NCBI GenBank assembly: GCA_002989075.1
Contig: PSQN01000007.1
Location: 1,008,558-1,072,557, forward strand
Direction: 5' to 3'
Source of the DNA: Arthonia radiata
Taxonomy: Eukaryota > Ascomycota > Arthoniomycetes > Arthoniales > Arthoniaceae
Length of the DNA: 64,000 bases
In this document: piece by piece, positions 44,699 to 57,142 of the stretch
How the letters are laid out: every line of letters starts with the position of its first letter
How positions within the stretch are numbered: position 1 is the first letter of the stretch
Notes under the pieces: generated by a model
What the model was told of the DNA's origin: nothing
Databases searched by the model: none
Seen by the model: only the letters and a program-made list of their open reading frames with translations
Position numbers and translations under genes: made by a program

Positions 44699-45507
44699 CT
44701 ACTGCTTCTGGACAACCTTCCTCTTCCCCGCTTTCTTCGCGCTCTCCCCTTGCTCACCCTTCTTAGGATGAGTACCCAACGTGACAGCCCGTTCCACGCT
44801 CTCAGCAACAGTCTGCAGCACAGCGGGTGCAGAGTGCGTGCTGCCAGCTTGCGAGCTATTGGAAGGCGGTGACTCCCTTTCAGGTCTCCGCTCCAAGTGT
44901 GCGGCTTGGAGCACATCATGTGTCGCTCTTGGCACTGGTCCTTGCGACGCCACTGAAGAGGGTGACCCGCTACGTGCTGAGTGGAAGATTGTACCGCCTG
45001 AGTGCACGCTACTGGCGGCAGCGGCGCCTTCTTGGTGAGGTGGACTATCTCTTTGGCTGCCCGCTTGGCTGCCTGCAGTACTTCCCGCCTGGCTCCGTCT
45101 CCCCAGACCATCTTCTAACGCAAGATCGTCAAAGCTACGCGCTGGACTTACGTGCCCATCTCCCTCAATCCGTGTTGGCAATTCATAAGCCACCTGCGGA
45201 TTTTCCCGAAAGAACGTTCTTGCTACAAGTCTGTCTTTAGCATTGCTGATGCCGTTAGCGACATTGGTAAGCGCCTTCAGCACCGTCTTCCGCCTTTTAT
45301 AGCCGTAGCGCACAGCGCCAATGCCGCCGATGATACCGCCAATGTAGGTCAAAACTAAACCTCCATTCTGGCCTCCTTGATCACCGCCTATTGTGCTGTC
45401 AGTGGCACAGTATGGCTGATCAGACCTTGCTTACTGCTCGTTGAGTTCGTGGGAATTGTCGCATCCGTAGGCACTGTCGCATTTGTGGCATTTGCTAAAT
45501 TGAACAT
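44699..45507 (-). CDS. Single-pass membrane protein, unknown
   Basis: Predicted 253-aa protein from exons 45507..45435 and 45387..44699 (47-nt intron, phase 1). The short N terminus is rich in Asn-x-Thr sequons (NATNATVPTDATIPTNSTSS), suggesting a glycosylated outside or lumenal end. One hydrophobic glycine-rich helix follows (GLVLTYIGGIIGGIGAV), then a basic stop-transfer (RYGYKRRK) and a disordered Ser/Gln-rich cytoplasmic tail ending in Lys residues. This topology (short glycosylated ectodomain, one helix, long tail) recalls fungal membrane sensors or anchors, but no family is recognised. I chose MFNLANAT as start because the longer upstream frame lacks a signal peptide. Confidence 0.65.
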
Positions 45508-46463
45508 TTTGCAGAATCGTCGATGTTCTTGAAGACAGGTGCTCACTTGCAATGTCGCTTCGACTTCAGATTGGGCTTGAGTGTCCCAAGAGGGGCACAG
45601 ATACTTGCTTGAGCGGAATGACACTCTCAATCATACGGAACAAGACAGTGCTAAAGGAATTGCCAACACTCTTATAATACTGATGAAAGCGAGATTCGCG
45701 ACAGCAATCTGTCAGCCGTCTCTGGTGTTTGGACAGTTTGCATTGCTGTTGCACTCTCGGAATAGATGACAGCTTGATGACTTTAGAGACGCGCTCAATT
45801 CGTTGACAATGTCACTTAGGCAGCTATATGATGCTTGCAGTACAATGCGTGCACGCGGCGTTGCGGGAAGTCGCCCGGTGCAGCATCGTTTCAGCTGAGA
45901 CAAGGCGAACGCTTGCCGTGAGGCACTGTACGGATTAATCCAGTCCTGCACCCGGAGATGGATGATAGATGTTGCACCGCGCACCTCTGTGATCGTGGCC
46001 ATTCTGAATCACAAGTTGCGCGAACCAAATCATGGACCTTGCAGCCTGTTGAATATGGGTCACGTCAACGTGCTGAGCGTGATTGCCGCAACCCATATCA
46101 ATGCGGTTCCCCGTCAAAATGATTCGAAGACGAGCACGCCAAATGACAGTAGTAGTGCTAGATACCCAATCAAAGTAAGTACCACGCACTACTGCAAATT
46201 GGTGATAGTGCCTGATGAATGCATTGATGAATGCATTGATGCGGCGTTCACAAGGCAGACGGACGACTGTCCAGAGGTTCGCTTGCAGGATTTGTTTCCT
46301 GTTGCCTGCTGGTCCGCATTGGGCGCAGCACGCGGGACATGGACAGCTTCACTTCCAGCGTGTCCCCTACTAACGCTTTCGCTCCTATAAGGTCTACCCG
46401 CTGCAAGCAAGGATTGATATTATTTGTTCCAAACGCAACCACATTTGAATTACTTACTCGACC
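45508..46463. other. Divergent intergenic region
   Basis: Between a minus-strand membrane protein gene and a plus-strand unknown gene. Contains a small direct repeat of TGATGAATGCAT at 46213-46240. No gene supported. Confidence 0.5.
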
Positions 46464-47240
46464 ATGAGTGGCGTCGGCAAGTTCCCTTTCGTGTGCAAAA
46501 ACCTCCTTAAAGGGGAGTTGACTCCACTTCAAAAGCGCGAAATTGATGACTTCTTGAAGCTTGCCTCTCAGCCTCAAGACGATTCTGCAAGCGCAAATGA
46601 GATGCATGACGAAGATCTAAAGCGCCGGCGCCAGCTGATCAAGGAACACTGGAAGGAAGTCTTTGGCGAAGCAACACTCAAGGCGTTTTTGTTCGGTACC
46701 ATGGACATACTCGAAATTGCATTGAGTCGTGAACTGTGGGCAGATTACATGAACCAGCCGCTTTTAGTCGCTCCAGGCGTGGTCAATATGGCTCGAAGAC
46801 ACGCTCTTGATGGGCCGATCAAGGAACTTATGCTAGAGCGACACCATGCCGAGCATCGCTTGCGCCTAGCCGTAGAAAGGGACGGACGCCCTGGGAATAA
46901 TATCGAAAAACTCGCAGCTAAGGGCAGATGGCGGGAGTTGGCGTCACTACTGCTCGGAGACAGGATATTCATAGGACAGCTATTCGAGTCCGAGTACCAC
47001 CGTCAATTCAACCGCAGTCTAGTGTCAATCGAGAACAAGTACTTCATTGAGCTGGTCAGTGAATCGAAATTCACGCTCCGGGCCAGCGACGCCAGGCGCT
47101 CAGAAAAGCCCAGTACGCCTGTTGAGGAGGACCGGCGACCTCTGCTGGGTCGTATGTCCACACAGTCAGTTTCAAGCCTTTCTGTCGACACACTTATGAC
47201 AGCATTGGACGAAGCTGAAGATGAGAAGAATTTGCTGTAG
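46464..47240 (+). CDS. Unknown helical protein, 258 aa
   Basis: Single-exon frame with ATG in good context, no known domain. It is charged and largely helical (LTPLQKREIDDFLKLAS; DEDLKRRRQLIKEHWKEVFG), with a central moderately hydrophobic helix (ATLKAFLFGTMDILEIALS), LLLGDRIFIGQLFESEYH and a Ser-rich acidic tail ending DEAEDEKNLL. No signal peptide or clear membrane span. Function unknown. Confidence 0.65.
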   Translation: MSGVGKFPFVCKNLLKGELTPLQKREIDDFLKLASQPQDDSASANEMHDEDLKRRRQLIKEHWKEVFGEATLKAFLFGTMDILEIALSRELWADYMNQPLLVAPGVVNMARRHALDGPIKELMLERHHAEHRLRLAVERDGRPGNNIEKLAAKGRWRELASLLLGDRIFIGQLFESEYHRQFNRSLVSIENKYFIELVSESKFTLRASDARRSEKPSTPVEEDRRPLLGRMSTQSVSSLSVDTLMTALDEAEDEKNLL

Positions 47241-48194
47241 ATGATAAATACGACGTTCGTGTTGACTGCAGAAGATGACACGCTAGAGCGATTTGGGCTA
47301 CTCATCTTCCAATATCGTGGTCGGAATATAATCGGCGCACATTCTCTATCACATGACTGCGAGACGAATGCCACAAATGCATCGCACACCGCCGGTTCGG
47401 CTTCAACACCTCCTTGTTCGAACAAAACCTCCTTCCTTCCAGCTGTAAAAAGCAGACAGGTGTTGTGCTACAAGCAAGCTCTTTGACTAGCGCATTGAGC
47501 ATGTTTCCGTGATATCGAAGAATGGCAGCATCAGACCTCGGGAGCTCATGCACGATGGCGTCTGGCGTGCTGCGGCCCGAAAACGCCCTTGCTTCTGTCC
47601 CCTGAGCCCAACAGCTTTGACGTCTCCTTGTGCACCTTCAAATCTGGTATAACTCTGCACGCGGCCGCGACGCAGACCGAGGATCTTCAGGCACTCGTTC
47701 GTCGTACAGAAAAATCGTCAAGAATAGACCGCAGGTTGGAGTTTCCTTCGCGGCTTCCGTTCTCGCGCCGAGTGGGTCATGCATGGAAACGTGGTCCACT
47801 CAAGGTCGCTGCCCAAGCTACCTGTCATTTCTTCTACACTCCCTATTCGGACAGATTCTCGCGCCTCGTATAATACTGCGGTACCGACGCGATCGCGTCC
47901 GGGGATTCATGCACCCCAGCCCGCGGCCGTGGGTAAGTATCGATGATGTTGAGCACCATCGAAGTCTCCCGACGCCATTGACGCCCTTGCTTGGTAACCT
48001 AATGCAACCTCATTCGCTGCCCTGAGTCCGTCACCCAAAGCTCACCTCTTACAGGTCATTTATACTGGCTCCAACCCCGTGGTCGTAATGGAGCACCTTC
48101 GCAATGTGTGCTTGAGCTCACCGCTTCTTCATGTAGTCCCTACTATTCTACTAGTGTTTTCTTAGACTTAACTTTCTTGACTCTGCCCCCGGCC
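47241..48194. other. Intergenic region
   Basis: Promoter side of the large acidic protein gene. Open frames at 47589-48025 have no domain signal. Nothing else seen. Confidence 0.5.
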
Positions 48195-51100
48195 ATGGCC
48201 ACAGCACCAAAGAGGCAGCTACCGGGGAAGGTCTCATATTCGCAATGGACCTCAACAGCACCACTCGCGAGTCCAGTCAAAAAGTATCAAGTGTGGCCGC
48301 TACCGGGATCACCCGAAGATCAAAAGGTCGTCCGATATCGAAGAATTTTGCACCCGCCGCCCAAGGAGCCCACGCCGCCTCCATCAGAACCAGATGCTTC
48401 GCCAGAACCCCCCGCAGCGCCCCCGACCGAAGCTCCTCCCAGCCCAGAAGAAGAAAAGCCGTCAGAACCAGAGCCAAGTGCAGCATCACCCGAGGAGCCA
48501 GCGGCAGAGGCTGCAGTAGTGGCGGCAGAAGAGCAAGCGGAGCCTGCAGATGAAGGTCAGCAACCACCGTCAGAAGGTGACGAAGCAAAGCCAGAGGAAG
48601 CCGTGGAAGAGCAGCAAGGAGACGACAAAGAGCCGGATGTCCCACCAGAGTTGGCTCCCGAAGAAGCTGCTAGTAGCACTGAGGAGCCCTCGTCTGCCAC
48701 TCCGGTAGATGAAGCTGTCATAGAGGTTGTTGAGCATGCTGAGACTGACACTGCGCCTGCTGCAGAAGAGGGGGAGCCAGGTGAGCGCAAGTTTGTGCCA
48801 AATGGCTCACCCGTATCGCTGATTGTAGCAGGTCCTGAACCTGCAGAATCTCCATCGGTCCAAGATCCTCCACCTGAAGCTGGTGATGTCTTGGATGTTC
48901 AAGAAGCCGAGCCGCCCTCAGAGCAGCTGGATGCTCCAAGCGAGGAAGTGCCAGAGCCCAATGTCGAACCAAGCTCAGGTCCAGCTGATGCTCCAGAGGA
49001 ACCCGCGCAAGAAGCCGGCAACGACCAGCCCAGTGAGGAATCACCGCCAGCCCATGAGTCCGCTGAAGCAAACGCTACTGAACCTGCACCTAATACTGAG
49101 TCAGAAGCTGCGCCGTCGACGGAAGCAGCTGAACCCGAGGCCTCTCCTGAACCCTCATTGCCAGACGCATCCTCTGAGGCGCCATCATCGGACGCACCGA
49201 AGGAAGAAGCTGAGCCACCACATGCTGAGGAGCCTGCTGCTCCAAAAAGCAAGACGAAAAAGTTTCTCACCTTTGCCATTGGCACCAAGGAAGAAGCTCC
49301 GGCTTCAAGCAGCAAGAAGAGCAAAAAATCAAAATCGAAGAAACCTGCCGCTATGGTCCGAGAGGTGAAACAACCTGAGCCGAAACCTTCAAAGCCAACA
49401 AAGTCAAAGAAGAAAGGCGGCAAGAGCAAGCCGGCTGAGTCTGTAGAACAGCCATCCTCGTCGCCGCTTCCACCTGCTGCTGACCCACCACATGCTGATG
49501 GAGAAGCAGCGTCGCCCGCTGAGAGCGCTGATGATGGTGCACAAGCGCAGAGCGAAGAGCAACCACCACCTGCTGAGGAAGCCACCAAGGGTGCAGCTGA
49601 AGCAGTCGACAGCAAAGAGGAAGCTGCGGAAGATAGTCCGCAAGCCGAACCGGAGCCTGGCAATACCGCTTCAGCAGTAGAGATACCTGCTGAACAGACC
49701 GAGACGCCATCATCTGAGCCTGAGAAGATAGAAGGCGAAACGCTAATAGAAGACAAAGTTAATGAGGACGTGGTTGTCACGGAGGGAGCTGGTAAGGATG
49801 TGCCAGTAGTTGATGAGACTCCCAGCGCCGAGAATGCTGAAGCAGCTCAAAACGAAGGGGGAGCAGCTAACGAGGGTGCTAGTGAAGCTGAACAAGCAAC
49901 TGAGAGCGCTTCCGATGAGCAGGAGGCATCGAGTACCGCGGAAGATGCGCTATCGCCAGTTGTAGACGACGCTGCAGCTGACTCAGCAGCTGATAATAAG
50001 GAAGACGAAGAGGACGCTAAGGCCGATGTCGGCGAGAACACCGAGGTCCCTCCCGAAGCTGTCGAGCAGGAGGAGCCTCAGAAAGAATCCTCAAAGCCCC
50101 TAGATGACGCTCCTGCTGAAGTAGGCGAGGAAGATGCAGGAACCTCACCTAAAGCTCCCGCAGAAGCGACCGAGAACGAAGGCACGGGGGCTGGGGCAGC
50201 GGAGCCTGCTGAGACTCTAATTGAGCCAGCTGCCGCGGAAGGGGCAAGAGACGACTCCGGCGAGGCAACCAAAGCCGAGGGTGATACCGAAATCCAAGGT
50301 GACGTGACGGTGGAGAGCGTCTCGAACCCTTCTGAGGGGTCTCAGGCTGCCGAGACCGACGAGAAAGTTGAAAGCGGTGGCGGTGATACTGTATCATCAG
50401 AACAGGATATCGCTGGTGAAAGTGCTCCAACAGAGGACGCACCGACTAGCGAAGACTCGCCACCAAGCGAGGCCACGCCACCTACAGAGGTCGAGGCCAG
50501 TCCTGACAGTGGGGAGGCTGAGGCAGCGGCGCCCGATGCAACTGAGGTAGACCAAGTTGAAGCGGGCGAGAATAAGGCTGTTGAGGACGCTGAAGCAGCG
50601 GCTGGCGAGCCTACAAGCAGTGAGGACGCCCCAGCGGAAGGAACACAAGCTCCCGAAGAGGGTGATACTGTTCGTGCAGCAGAAGGAGTCAATGCACCAG
50701 GGGCTTTCCCCAATGATGCAGTGGATGATGCTGAGCCTCCAACTTCTGATGCCAGCGCTGGTGAGCCTGCGCCGGCTGATGGCGAGGGAGCGGAGGATAG
50801 CAAAGCTGAGGGTGATGTCAGTGCGGATGCTGAGACCGTCGAAGATGCGCTTGCTGAAGGACATGAAGACACTGATGTCGCGAGCGAAGAGGCGGCACAA
50901 GCACCGCCTCTCGAGGTAGGCTCACCTTAGCGCCTAGGGAACTTGATCATTGCTGACATACGTAGGAAACCGGAGCCGCGACTGCCCCAGCTGTTGAAGA
51001 AACCTTTGAGGATGCGGCAGACGGAAAGCCTGCAGACAGCGAGCCTCAGGCGACCGATCAAGTGAACAGCAATGAGACTGAAGAACGGCCAAGTGAGGAC

Positions 51101-52708
51101 GCAGCACCGCCCGCTGCAGACGTAGAAAACGAGACTGCATCGCGTCTACATGGGATTAACGCTGAAGAAGCTGAAGAGCAGCCAAGCGGCGATGCCGCAC
51201 CTCCTGTTGCAGCAGAACCAACTGCAGAGGCCGCGCCTTCTGCTGAAGTAGTCGCTGACGCAGCTGAAGAACAGCCAACAGAGAAAGCAGTACCTCCTGC
51301 AGCAGAAGAAGCAAACGAAGAAGTGCTGCCTCCTGCAGAGGTTGGCGCTGGCGCAGCTGAAGAACAGCTAACCGAGGAAGCAGCGCCTCCAGCAGCAGAG
51401 CCACCAAGCGAAGCTTCACCTTCACCAGCCGAAGACGCTGCAGAAGACGCGGCTCTAGCAGCAGAACCTGAAGCCACCGACACTGCCCCTACCGCTGAAG
51501 CGCCTACCGACACCCCCGAAGAACCACCCAAAGACACCCCCCACCTCACCCCCTCAGAAGCCGGCCTCCCTGCCGCCGCCATCGACAACCCCCTCACCGC
51601 GCGCCTCGCCCCAGAAGCCATTGGCCCCGTGAAGTATTCCCACGGCAACCTCATACGCCCCAAGCACAAATCACCCACCTCCCCCTTCTTCGGCACCAAA
51701 AGCAAAGACCAACAAATCCGCTACAAAGAGCCCCACAAAAAAGACAAAGAACCCGTCATCAAAGAAGACGAATGGGAGAACCGCGACGCCACCCTCGAAT
51801 GGGCGAAAAAGGTCCGAGCGTCCGCGGATAAAGAGGCGGAGCGTGAGGAGCGGCGCGCCCGACGCGCCAGCAGGCGAGCGCAGGTGGTGAGGGAGGAATT
51901 GGAGGCGATGCGGAAGGCGCAGGAGAGTCGGAAGGAGAACGAAGAGCGGCGGACGGAGTTGAAGAGGGAGTTGAAAGAGCTGATGCGTGAGCATGGTGGC
52001 GTCGTGGATGCGGATACGCGTGTTGATCGGAAGGTTAGGCGGGAGTTGGTGCGTGAGAAGCAGGGGAGGGGGGAGAGAAGGGAGAGAAGGGAGTCGCATG
52101 GCGAGTCGAAGAAGAGTGGTGAGAAGAGCGGCGCGCTGAAGAATGTGAAGATCGTGGGGGATACCTCTGGGCGTTTCTCGCCGCTGCTGGTGAAGACGAC
52201 GAAGGATTCGGGGGAGAAGTCGGGCTCGAGCCAGGGGTCGGCGAAGCACGCCTCCCCTGTTGAGATCAAGCATAAGCACGCTGACAGCCACGGCGAGCGG
52301 CGTCATCGTCACCGCACCTCTTCTGAGAAGAAGTCGGAGAAGAAGACGCACAGCTCCGACAAACCACCCAAAGACACCAAATCCGCGAAACCACCCAAAC
52401 CCCCTCCAGCAGACATCCCCCCTCCCCCGCCCCCTCCCCCAGAAAAACCGTCCAAATCCCACAAGCCCAAAACACCCAAACTCGACACAACCAGCCCTGC
52501 CGATGTTGCAGTCGACTCCGCGCCGCCCAGTCCGACGGACAGCAAACACCGCACCGACCACCACAAGCGGCGGCATCATCGTGAGAGCACTGGGAAGCAG
52601 CGCGTGCGTGAGAGCCATGGGAGTAGTGGGGGTGGGTCGTCGCGGAAATGGAGGGAGAGGCGGGAGAGTAGTGGTGGGGGTTTCTTTGCGAGGTTGTTTG
52701 GGTTTTAG
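48195..52708 (+). CDS. Giant acidic disordered protein, 1487 aa
   Basis: Two exons, 48195..50915 and 50966..52708, join in phase 0 across a 50-nt intron with TGCTGACA branch site. The start is the ATG in a strong context (GGCCATGGCC); the longer frame upstream has no ATG. Four parts: a short conserved-looking head (LASPVKKYQVWPLPGSPEDQ); about 1080 residues of Glu, Ala, Pro, Ser and Asp with hardly any hydrophobic or aromatic residue; a block that looks folded or conserved (PEAIGPVKYSHGNLIRPKH, then DEWENRDATLEWAKKVRASA) leading into a charged coiled coil (REELEAMRKAQESRKENEER); and a basic tail with a polyproline run (IPPPPPPPPEKP) and GGGFFARLFGF at the end. One Lys-rich island (about residues 350-420) interrupts the acidic part. 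Function unknown; a cytoskeletal, septal-pore or chromatin-associated scaffold is speculation. Confidence 0.85.
51075..51420 (+). repeat. Imperfect repeats within the acidic protein
   Basis: Four copies of a unit of about 25-35 codons centred on EEQPSxxAAPPAAE occur at the start of exon 2 (EERPSEDAAPPAA, EEQPSGDAAPPVA, EEQPTEKAVPPAA, EEQLTEEAAPPAA). Spacing varies, so this is an old or length-variable array. Confidence 0.75.
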
Positions 52709-54082
52709 TCGCGAGGTTTTGAGCTGGAGGTGTTATTGTGTATAGGCTGTATCTGTTGGTGCTGTGTTATTGCGGGTGGCGAGGAGGTGTTTGGGTAAGG
52801 TGGGGTGTTCTCTGAGTAGCGAGGGACGTGTTGTCTGAGTAGATCGGCGTGTTGTTTGTTGTTTGAGTTGAAGAGATGTGGTCGAGTGGGAGGTCAGGGG
52901 GTGATGGCATTGTTCGGGTTGTGTATTATGAGTTATGTTGACTACGGCCTGTATATATAACGAATAGCACTATGTATCATTTACTATCTGAGTGTGCTTG
53001 ATAAACGCCGCTTCGTGCTTACGTGCCTAGGTGATTTGCACGGACTCACACAGGATACAGAGCCATCTATCACCAAGGCGCGGCATAGTATTACCTCGCG
53101 TCACACTACCACAAGACAGAAATTGTGCGGCCGCAGCGAAGAGCTAACGAGCTTCTCACGGATCTGCAGTGAGCGGCAGACCAAGGGATCGAAGACGAGG
53201 TGTCGAAAGGTAAGGCGTACGATTCCATGCAAGAAGTGTTCGTCAACACCACGCATAGCTTGAACGGCCATGTCCAGATATGTTCAAGTGATTGAGAAAG
53301 TCAAAGCGCTAGATCACGTCCAGAGAGTCAATTCCCTATCTCGACATATGCTCATAAGGGCTTTGGAGGAATCTTCCGGATCGTAAGACCGTACTCCTTG
53401 TACGGGTGCAGTATAGGAGCATTATCGATGATCCGTGTGTCAATCCAGTGTCACCGAGCCCTCGTATGAGTTCTACCGGTTTGGTGTTGTGGCCGCGATA
53501 CGCCTCTAAAACACTAAGGAACGTACACAGCTGACCTGATGTGGGAAGTTTGGTCACGAAAAGCAGGTGCAGACGCTGCGCAGCCAACGGTCTTGATGTG
53601 GTAGCGGTCGCACTTGATCGTGTTCTCTGAAAGCGGTGGACTAGGGATGATAAAGGTGCGAGGGTTAGGAGGTCAGAAAACATATGTCTAGGGCTTGAGG
53701 ATGGCGCTTGCGAGCAGCTGCTTCGCCAGCGTTGATCCGTTGTGTTTTTGGTTTGTGAATACGGCCGTTTGGATGCGCTTACCGTTCAACGACTCAATAT
53801 CCCTAGAAACTTTAGGCGGATAGGGCATGCAGATGCTTGAGATTTGAGCCCGTCCATGAAGGCCACTTATACTGAATAATCATACCAGAACGGATATGAA
53901 AGCGCAGCACTATGTACCTGGATGTCAAGATGTCAGCACAGCAAACCCTATGCAGCAATGTCGCCGGAATCGGACGGCTCTCAGATAGCTTTTTTCCCAG
54001 CAGCGCCGGCGACTCAGCCGTCGCAACCACAATAAGAAGGCCCAACGACCAGAGCCTGGAGGCTGAACTCACCCACCACACC
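52709..54082. other. 1.4 kb convergent intergenic region
   Basis: Between the 3' ends of the acidic protein (+) and the wall protein (-). From 52720 to 52900 it is GT-rich. Frames at 52994-53263 and 53336-53683 have no protein signal. Confidence 0.5.
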
Positions 54083-56256
54083 CTAAGGTATCGGGGCGGC
54101 CCCATTAACGACCAACCGCGAACTATCAACATAGTAGTAATTCTCCACGCCACAATTCCCGTCACTGCCATCCGTCACCTGATACTTCAGCCAAAAGCCC
54201 GGCGGACGGTCGCCAATGCCATTCGGCGTATACGCCACGCCCACGCACCAGTTCGCCTGCCCTTGGTATTGCGAGTTGTACCGATTCGACGTCGAGCAGG
54301 TGTCCATGCAGTCGTGCCAGTTGTTGCACTGGAAACAGTTGATGTCCGTTTGGACGCAGCCTGTGCGGTCGCAGTCGCCACTGTAGGCGTCGTAGCCGTA
54401 TAGATCCGTGTTGGGGTATTTGTAGTAGACGTCGGAGCCCCATAAGGTTTCGTTGCCAGAGTACGTGCTTATGGCGACGTCGTCGGCTTGGTCTGTTTCT
54501 GTGGCAGTTAATGCCGTCTCAGTCGTGGTGGTGGAGGCTGTTTCGGTGAAGGTGGTCGTCTCCGTGGCCGTGGTGGTAGTTTCGGCTTCTTCGTATACCT
54601 GTGGGCTGGTCAGGGGCTGATTGAGCGAATGCAGATGAAAAGTACTTACGGGCTTGGGTGTGACGGTGGATGCCTCGGTGACCTCGTTTACATCCGTATA
54701 GACTCTCGAGCACCTGCAGGGTGCCGATGTGGTTGGTTCTTCTGATGAGGTTGACGACGTCTCAGATTCAGTTGATGTAGCCGACTCGCTGCTCGAGGTT
54801 GAAGACTCGCTGGCTGCTGTAGATGATTCAGTACTTGTTGTAGGTGCTTCACTAGCGGACTCGCTGTTCGGAGAGGCAGTCTCAGATGTCGTAAAATCCA
54901 CGGTCGTTTCGCTGCTAGGTGGCTCCGTAGTCGATGACACGATGATACTAGTAGTCGCGCTGCTTGAGGTCTCACTGCTCGATGCAGAAGTCTCGCTGCT
55001 ATATGAAGATTCGGTGGTGGAGCTCGTAGAGTGGCTGCTTGTTGTAGACAATTCGCTTGTTGACGAAGGGGTCGCGGACGAAGGAGTCGCGGTAGATGAG
55101 GAAGAGGAGTCACTGCTGGATGTCTCACTGCTAGATGACTCGTTGGTGAAGCCAGGATCCTCGCTGGTAGGAGAGGCGCTTGTTGATGTAGCAGCTTCGC
55201 TCTCTGAAGGCTCACTACCCGAAGTGGGTGTCTCACTACCTGAAGAAGACGCGCTGCTCGAAATTGAGGTCTCACCACTTGATGTCAGAGTCGACGAAGG
55301 CTCCTCACTGGTGCTGCTGACGGCTGCAGAGCTGGCGGATGTGCTCGAGTCGGTGGTCAAAAATGTTCCAGATCTCGGTAGCCCGGTTTGACTGACGGAA
55401 AATGGGCTGCTAGTGTCATCGTAAGTTGATGAAGTCGCTGGCGCGGTGCCGACTTCCGACGCTGTGACAGTGCTGCTGCTGGTTGAAAGCACAATGGTAG
55501 TACTGTTTGCGACGATGACTGATGGCTTCAAGCTGAACGTCCCATTTCTAGGGATGGTGCTTTGACTGAATGGCCTGTTAGTGCTACTACCTGTAGTGAT
55601 CCATACATTAGCTTCCGAATGCCTTCTATGCATGACGAGGCTGTCTAATCGATACTGGTGCTTGTGCTGCCACATAATTTTCTGCATGCTGATGACTCAC
55701 CTAAAGTGGTTGTCGGACCATTTGGGAAAGGCGACAAAGATATGCTCGCTCTCCTGCTGCCCACGCTCGAGGCCGAAGTTCTCGAGGCGCCCTGGCTCCC
55801 ATGGCGCGGAGCAGCAGAACCCGAGGGTGAAAGTGTCGTGGAAATAAGCGTTTTACTGCTGCTGGGATATACTGTCACCACTCGAGTCGTCACAAAGCAC
55901 ACCGCCGGATCAGTCGAAGGCTCGGCTCTTTTCAGCTTGTCGTAGATAGTAGAGGGCGTGCAAGTGCTCGTCGTAGTGATGGTAGTCGATGGCGTGGTCG
56001 TTTCCGTGAACGTCTCCGTGTCCGTCTCAGTCACACTCTCAGTGTTCGTAGAAGTAACTGTGAACGTCTCTGTCGATGTCGATGGGTCCAATGTGGTGCT
56101 CTCGGTTGTGGCTCGGTCTATTGTTGTGGTTGTATAGGTAGCTTCACAGGGTATTTCGCCCATCGTCTTGCAATTAGGAATCTCACTTGAAGAGTCCTGT
56201 GCCAATGATAATGTTGCGACAATGGATAGGACTACAAGACTCCGAAACGCCGCCAT
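54083..56256 (-). CDS. Ser/Thr-rich cell-wall-type glycoprotein
   Basis: Predicted 670-aa secreted protein. Exons 56256..55701, 55590..54650 and 54598..54083 join in phase. It has a signal peptide (MAAFRSLVVLSIVATLSLAQ), then Thr-rich repeats (TFTVTSTNTESVTETDTETF), a second region of several hundred Ser/Thr residues that should be densely O-glycosylated, a short CRCSR turn, another Thr-rich spacer, and a C-terminal region of about 110 residues with eight cysteines (DCDRTGC, NCFQCNNWHDCMDTC, NWCVG, NCGVE) and many Tyr/Trp. That end looks like a compact disulphide domain, perhaps apple/PAN- or WSC-like, and could bind wall sugars. No GPI-anchor signal or transmembrane helix follows, so it is secreted or covalently wall-linked rather than anchored. 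Confidence 0.85.
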
Positions 56257-57142
56257 GCTGTGAAATTAGACAGGCCACGGCCTCTGCGCAGTAACGAGCG
56301 AGAATGTTCGGTGAGAAACATGGACGGGGCTCCGTGCCCTACGCACTGGGCAACGCGAGCGTCCATTCCTCAGGACATGATCATCGTCGACAATGCCATT
56401 TTCGGAGACTCGCCAACTGATGCAACCGATATCAAGGCCCACATTCTTCGCGGCGTCTAATTAGAGCATCGCATGCCCTGCTATAATGCGAATAGTCTGT
56501 GACAGCAGGTGCATGCGTGGTTGATCTTGACGTGAAATGACGGACACAGTGAAGAGGAAGGTGATCATCTTGCTCACGACTAAACATTCAGGCAGTGGCC
56601 CATTGGAACATCTGCCAGCAAGGAAAACATGTGCGATAAATGGCGAAAGTGTTATAAAACCCCTTAGTTTTTCCGTGTTGCTGTGCCACAGAGATTGAGT
56701 GAAGGGCAATCTTGTCATCTCTTCCTTGAACAGAAATGGGCGCAAGAAAGAGCCTGTAACATATCGCTTTCGTCCGGTTTCGGGGCATCGAGCGTGCAAA
56801 GAGAATGTGAGGCAAAAGTTGGACGAAAACGGCTGTTGGCCACATGCGCACGGTCCTCATGAAGCACTGCCTGGACATTGGCAGTCACGACCAGCAGGGC
56901 CTACACTCCTAGCAAGAGAGCTCACAGTCTTAGCAAATACCGGCAACGCCAGCTCTTCAGCGTTCTCTTCGTCACTCTGGGAGGAAAAGTGACTTAACGT
57001 AGTCGCTCGGCATCACAGTCGGGAGAGAAGGTTCGACGCTGGTATCTTATCCTGAGCTTTGACTTATTGACACAACACAAAGTTCTGTACAAACTCACTT
57101 TTTCCCACTTACCTTCTCGTATCACTCACCGCTCAGTGGCCA
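56257..57142. other. Intergenic region
   Basis: Promoter side of the wall-protein gene and 3' flank of isocitrate lyase, both minus strand. Short frames only. Confidence 0.5.

Noticed and set aside
46213-46240. Direct repeat TGATGAATGCAT
   Set aside because: Only two and a half units. Too short to assign any role.
48899-50900. Long antisense Ser/Ala-rich frames opposite the acidic protein
   Set aside because: They are mirror images of the GAA/GCA/CCA-rich sense codons and have no start or splice support.
51671-52618. 315-codon antisense frame opposite exon 2 of the acidic protein
   Set aside because: It arises from the GC-rich basic/proline region. The sense frame has better codon use and continuity.
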